From contig JAGAEK010000086.1 of assembly GCA_017828835.1 (NCBI GenBank), positions 1-7,554 of the forward strand: a stretch of DNA of 7,554 nt, in the 5' to 3' direction. The notes beneath the pieces were generated by a model, which worked only from the letters and a program-made list of their open reading frames with translations, made no database searches and had not been told where the DNA came from. Position numbers and translations under genes: made by a program. This DNA comes from Oscillospiraceae bacterium. Its GTDB lineage: Bacteria; Bacillota; Clostridia; Oscillospirales; Ruminococcaceae. This document shows, one piece after another, positions 4,374 to 7,554 of this stretch. Position 1 is the first letter of the stretch, and every line of letters starts with the position of its first letter.

Positions 4374-6323
4374 GTGGACAACAATCAAAACACCCAGGAA
4401 ACGGAAAGACTGCAGTATGACGAAAATCAGATACAGGTCCTCGAAGGGCTCGAAGCGGTAAGAAAACGTCCCGGAATGTATATCGGGTCCACCGGAACGA
4501 ACGGTCTGCACCATCTCGTTTACGAGATAGTGGACAACTCGATAGACGAGGCGCTCGCCGGCTACTGCGACGAGATCAACGTCGAGATCCTGCCGGGAAA
4601 TATAATAAGAGTGGTCGACAACGGAAGAGGAATACCGACCGGAATACATCCGAAAGCCGGAATACCGACCGTAACGGTCGTTTTCACCGTGCTTCACGCG
4701 GGCGGAAAATTCGGCGGCTCGGGATATAAGGTTTCGGGCGGTCTGCACGGTGTCGGTTCGTCTGTCGTCAACGCGCTTTCCGAGAGCCTTGAAGTCGAGG
4801 TAAAATATAACGGCAAGAAGTATTTCCAGCGCTACGAGAGAGGAAATCCGGTGACGGAGCTCGAATGTCTCGGAGATTGCGAGGGAAGCGGTACGACCGT
4901 TACCTTCAAGCCGGACGGACAGGTTTTCGAAACGCTCGAATACGATTACGAGAAGCTGCTGCAGCGGCTCAGAGAGCAGGCGTTTTTGAACGCGGGACTC
5001 AAAATTACGCTGAAAGACCTCAGAGACGTGGCAAACGTCGTTTCGGACGAACTTTGCTACGAAGGCGGAGTCAGGAGTTTTGTCGAATATCTGAATTATA
5101 ATAAAACGCCGATACAGGATGACGTTATATATATAGCTTCCGGCGAGGACGAAAAAGGTACGAGCGCCGAGATCGCGCTGCAGTATAACGACGGATATAA
5201 CGAGCTGATCATGAGCTTCGCGAACAATATCCACACCCCCGAGGGCGGAACTCACGAGATCGGATTCAAGGCGGCGATAACAAGAGTTTTCAATGAATAC
5301 GGAAGAAAACACAACCTCTTGAAGGCGGTCGACAAAAATCTTGTCGGCGAGGACGTCAGAGAGGGGCTTACCGCGGTTATTTCGGTAAAGCTCAAAGATG
5401 CGCAGTTTGAAGGACAGACAAAAGCAAAACTCGGAAATACGTATATAAGAACGCTTGTCGACTCGGTGGTATACGACAAGCTGACGGATTATTTCGAGGA
5501 AAATCCGGCGGCGGCGAGGGCGGTATTCGATAAAGCGCTTTCGGCGTCGAGAGCGAGAGAAGCGGCAAGAAAAGCAAGAGATCTGACAAGAAGGAAATCC
5601 GCGTTCGAGTCGGCGTCGTTACCCGGAAAACTTGCCGACTGTTCGAACAGAGACAACGTAACGACCGAAATATATATCGTCGAGGGAGATTCCGCAGGAG
5701 GCAGTGCAAAAGAGGGAAGAACGAGAGCTTATCAGGCGATACTTCCTCTCTGGGGAAAGATGCTCAACGTCGAGAAAGCAAGGATAGACAAGGTCTACGG
5801 AAACGAAAAGCTTATGCCGATAGTGCTTGCGCTCGGATGCGGTATCGGCGAAGATTTCGATATAAACAAACTGAGATACGGAAAAGTCATAATAATGGCG
5901 GATGCCGACGTCGACGGACACCATATAAGAACGCTTTTGCTGACATTCTTCTTCAGATTTATGCGCCCGTTGATAGAAAACGGAAAGGTTTATATAGCGC
6001 AGCCGCCGCTTTATAAGGTTAGTGCCGGAAAACAGGTGAGGTACGCCTATACCGAGGAAGAACGCGACGCTTATACGCAGGAGCTTTCACCGGATAATCC
6101 CGGGAAGGTAAACATCCAGAGATATAAAGGTCTCGGTGAAATGAATCCGTCGCAGCTTTGGGAGACGACGATGAATCCCGAAAACCGTATGATGCTGAGG
6201 GTCGAGATGGACGATGCGGCAAGAGCCGATATGGTATTTACGACGCTTATGGGCGAAAAAGTCGGACCGAGGCGCGAATTTATTGAAAGAAACGCAAGAT
6301 ACGTTAAAAATCTCGATATATAA
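4374..6323 (+). CDS. gyrB: DNA gyrase subunit B
   Basis: GyrB is the ATPase and TOPRIM subunit of the type IIA topoisomerase that introduces negative supercoils. It has 649 residues, close to the ~640 of short GyrB proteins without the enterobacterial insert. The GHKL ATPase domain shows EIVDNSIDEALAGY (catalytic Glu51, Mg-binding Asn55), DNGRGIP (Asp82-Pro88) and a glycine-rich lid KVSGGLHGVGSSVVNALSE. The TOPRIM domain has VEGDSAGGSAK (Glu437, Asp439) and the metal-binding DADVDG (Asp510, Asp512). The tail IQRYKGLGEMNPSQLWETTM and the ending RNARYVKNLDI are typical. Trp460 occupies the position of E. coli Lys447, next to LNVEKAR. The GTG start is supported by GGAGG (4362-4366) at 7-nt spacing. 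GyrB is favoured over ParE by context, because gyrA follows. Confidence 0.98.
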   Translation: MDNNQNTQETERLQYDENQIQVLEGLEAVRKRPGMYIGSTGTNGLHHLVYEIVDNSIDEALAGYCDEINVEILPGNIIRVVDNGRGIPTGIHPKAGIPTVTVVFTVLHAGGKFGGSGYKVSGGLHGVGSSVVNALSESLEVEVKYNGKKYFQRYERGNPVTELECLGDCEGSGTTVTFKPDGQVFETLEYDYEKLLQRLREQAFLNAGLKITLKDLRDVANVVSDELCYEGGVRSFVEYLNYNKTPIQDDVIYIASGEDEKGTSAEIALQYNDGYNELIMSFANNIHTPEGGTHEIGFKAAITRVFNEYGRKHNLLKAVDKNLVGEDVREGLTAVISVKLKDAQFEGQTKAKLGNTYIRTLVDSVVYDKLTDYFEENPAAARAVFDKALSASRAREAARKARDLTRRKSAFESASLPGKLADCSNRDNVTTEIYIVEGDSAGGSAKEGRTRAYQAILPLWGKMLNVEKARIDKVYGNEKLMPIVLALGCGIGEDFDINKLRYGKVIIMADADVDGHHIRTLLLTFFFRFMRPLIENGKVYIAQPPLYKVSAGKQVRYAYTEEERDAYTQELSPDNPGKVNIQRYKGLGEMNPSQLWETTMNPENRMMLRVEMDDAARADMVFTTLMGEKVGPRREFIERNARYVKNLDI

Positions 6324-6356
6324 AACGAACGGCAAAACGGGAGCGAGGAGAAGAAA

Positions 6357-6959
6357 ATGAGCGAGAAAGAAGCTTTGCCGGCAAAATACAGCTTTCGGTT
6401 CAGGCTCGAAGAAGAAGAGTTTTTCACTCTTGCAAAGATAATTTCAAAGACGTCGCAGAAAAAACGCAGAAAAAAGATGATCGGTACCGGAATTATCGCC
6501 GTTATTTGCGGTATCTGCGTTATAATCGCGAAAGCGGCGTCGCTTGTCAGCGTGAATCAGGGCGCGTATATCGTCGGAGCGGGACTTATGGCGATAGGAC
6601 TATATATGGCGATGTATTACGACGTGTTTTTCTTAAAAAAGCTCCGCGCGTCCTCAAAGGCGGAGTTTTTGAAAAACGACTATTGCAGAAACGACGTTAC
6701 GGTCTCGTTTTTTGAAACCGAATATACGGAAATTTCAGGAGAGAAACAACACGAAACCAGGTTTAAATATTCAAAGACCGAAGGCGTTTTGGAAAAAGAG
6801 GGGATATATTTTTTAGTCAGTTCGGCAACGAGATATATCCCGGTCCCGATACGCGCGATACCGGAAGAAAAACGGGACGAATTTGCGCAGTATTTTGCGA
6901 AACTGTCGCTTAAAACCAAGGCGTTCAAAGGAAAGGAAGTTGTTTATGGAACAAAATGA
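6357..6959 (+). CDS. YcxB-like two-TM membrane protein
   Basis: This 200-residue protein has no assigned function. A soluble N-terminal segment (1-40) with an acidic EEEE and a basic KKRRKK cluster precedes TM1 (about 41-61). TM2 follows (about 69-90), then a basic stretch and a C-terminal cytoplasmic-type domain. That domain has the pattern VSFFETEYTEIS...YSKTEGVLEKEGIYFLVSS...YIPVPIRAIPEEK, which resembles the YcxB-like C-terminal fold: a strand-rich domain ending in an IPK/IP-like motif and a helix. The family call is from memory of the pattern and is moderate. The ATG start has GAGGAG (6345-6350) 6 nt upstream and lies 33 nt after the gyrB stop, so the gene is probably in the gyrase transcript. 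Its end overlaps the next gene by 14 nt. Confidence 0.8.
   Translation: MSEKEALPAKYSFRFRLEEEEFFTLAKIISKTSQKKRRKKMIGTGIIAVICGICVIIAKAASLVSVNQGAYIVGAGLMAIGLYMAMYYDVFFLKKLRASSKAEFLKNDYCRNDVTVSFFETEYTEISGEKQHETRFKYSKTEGVLEKEGIYFLVSSATRYIPVPIRAIPEEKRDEFAQYFAKLSLKTKAFKGKEVVYGTK
6933..6939 (+). promoter_or_regulatory. Ribosome-binding site of the second membrane-protein gene
   Basis: AAGGAAG lies 6 nt before the ATG at 6946. This favours that ATG over the longer in-frame ATG at 6883, whose extra 21 residues would be a basic translation of the previous gene's end in another frame. Confidence 0.7.
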
Positions 6960-7386
6960 ACCGATCGAAATTTGTTTTAGATCAAATCCGGAAGACGCCG
7001 AAAAAGCATACGTTATGCTGAACGGAAAAAATATAAAGCTGAGCGGATATATACGGATGATCGTGTCCGGGATCCTTGCCGCGGTGTTTTTGTATACGGC
7101 TATAAGAAAAGGCGAGGGTATTTATTTTGTTTATATGGCGTGCGCGATAATCTGTTTCGTTCTTGAGATCGTTTTTTCACAAAAATACAGGAAAGCGAAG
7201 ATCGACGAGAATATCCATTCGTCTTTGACGACCGTTACCTTGGCGGACGATTCGATTTCGTTTTTTGCCGACGGAAAGCTCGAGACGTTTAAGAAAAAGA
7301 ATATCAAGAAAAAAATCGAAGCCGACGGGATCACGGCGCTCTGTTTTGCGGAAAAATCGGGATACAGATACTATAAAAATACTTAG
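6946..7386 (+). CDS. Small two-TM membrane protein, shortened YcxB-like relative
   Basis: This 146-residue protein shares its layout with its upstream neighbour: a short soluble head (PIEICFRSNPEDAEKAYVML), TM1 (about 37-53), TM2 (about 58-78), then a basic segment and a strand-rich tail with TTVTLADDSISFFADGKLE. The tail stops at GYRYYKNT. It lacks the YIPVPIRAIPEE segment and final helix seen in the neighbour, so about 30 residues seem to be missing. Neither alternative frame downstream restores that motif, so a simple frameshift is not evident. The start is ATG 6946 by its ribosome-binding site, overlapping the upstream gene by 14 nt. The layout suggests a diverged paralogue of that gene, but this is inference. 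The function is unknown. Confidence 0.75.
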   Translation: MEQNEPIEICFRSNPEDAEKAYVMLNGKNIKLSGYIRMIVSGILAAVFLYTAIRKGEGIYFVYMACAIICFVLEIVFSQKYRKAKIDENIHSSLTTVTLADDSISFFADGKLETFKKKNIKKKIEADGITALCFAEKSGYRYYKNT

Positions 7387-7454
7387 AACGTCAAAGGACC
7401 GAAAGTTTTTAACGATACAAGGACAGAAATCAGCAGAAAGGACAAAAAGAAAAA

Positions 7455-7554
7455 ATGGCTAACGAAAATAACAACGGAAATATTGACGAAAGCGTAGATT
7501 ATGCGACCAATGCCAAACAGATGATAAACGTGGATATCGAAGAAGAGATGAAAA
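7455..7554 (+). CDS. gyrA: DNA gyrase subunit A (3' partial, first 33 codons)
   Basis: GyrA is the DNA-cleaving subunit that pairs with GyrB. Only the N terminus is visible. A polar leader of about 22 residues (MANENNNGNIDESVDYATNA) is followed by QMINVDIEEEMK, which matches the conserved GyrA opening before the (S)YxDYAMSV segment. The Asn- and acid-rich leader is longer than in Bacillus GyrA. The ribosome-binding site is probably AAAGGA (7437-7442), at an unusually long 12-nt spacing across an A-rich tract. Position after gyrB supports GyrA rather than ParC. The gene continues beyond the window. Confidence 0.93.
   Translation, partial: MANENNNGNIDESVDYATNAKQMINVDIEEEMK

Noticed and set aside
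4629..4670. Direct repeat GGAATACCGACC, 30 bp apart
   Set aside because: It encodes the GIPT...GIPT pattern that is normal in GyrB.
5228..5236. ATATCCACA resembling a DnaA box
   Set aside because: It encodes the conserved NIHTPEGG motif of GyrB, so coding constraint explains it.
4251..5312. Long open frame of 353 codons on the minus strand
   Set aside because: It lies opposite the end of remB and the conserved GyrB ATPase domain. The translation has no recognisable motif, and the opening is explained by the codon bias of gyrB.
5324..5464. TCGACAA-like words inside gyrB (and near 4614)
   Set aside because: They encode Val-Asp-Lys/Asn codons. They are scattered in coding sequence and not clustered as in the dnaA-dnaN spacer.
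7265..7462. 65-codon + strand frame overlapping the second membrane gene
   Set aside because: It is basic and low in complexity, and it runs over the gyrA start. It does not restore the missing YcxB-like C terminus, so it is a shadow frame.

Overview
The window is the conserved replication-initiation/gyrase block of a Bacillota (Firmicutes) chromosome. In order it holds dnaA (5' end outside the window), a gene-free AT-rich spacer, dnaN, a structured spacer, a small S4-domain gene (yaaA/rlbA type), recF, a remB/DUF370 gene, gyrB, two small membrane-protein genes and the first 33 codons of gyrA. All genes are on the + strand. The dnaA-dnaN-yaaA-recF-remB-gyrB-gyrA order is the Bacillota origin arrangement. 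The GyrB sequence (for example LPLWGKMLNVEKAR) and the heavy use of ATA, AGA and AGG codons suggest an anaerobic clostridial lineage, perhaps Oscillospirales-like. That placement is an inference from memory, not a search result.

Layout: 1-1232 is dnaA. 1233-1458 is the dnaA-dnaN spacer, AT-rich, with degenerate DnaA-box-like sites and a 17-bp direct repeat, so it is a possible part of oriC. 1459-2565 is dnaN. 2566-2739 is almost entirely taken up by one nested palindrome: an outer stem encloses three perfect hairpins that abut with no unpaired base between them. 2740-4338 is a tightly packed run of S4 gene, recF (overlapping start) and remB-like gene. 4374-6323 is gyrB. 6357-7386 holds two overlapping genes for two-TM proteins resembling the YcxB family. 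gyrA starts at 7455.

How it works together: DnaA opens the origin, DnaN is the replication and repair clamp, RecF loads RecA at gaps, and GyrB with GyrA supplies negative supercoils. The S4 protein is probably an RNA or ribosome binder. RemB-like proteins are DNA-binding regulators. The two membrane proteins have no evident role in replication and look like passengers inside the gyrase operon.

The most unusual item is the cloverleaf palindrome at 2567-2707, with about 58 potential base pairs in 141 nt. It could be a mobile-element-like palindrome or a structured leader RNA for the S4-recF operon. Everything else is mostly ordinary core-genome content. No CRISPR, tRNA, rRNA, insertion sequence or prophage signature was seen.
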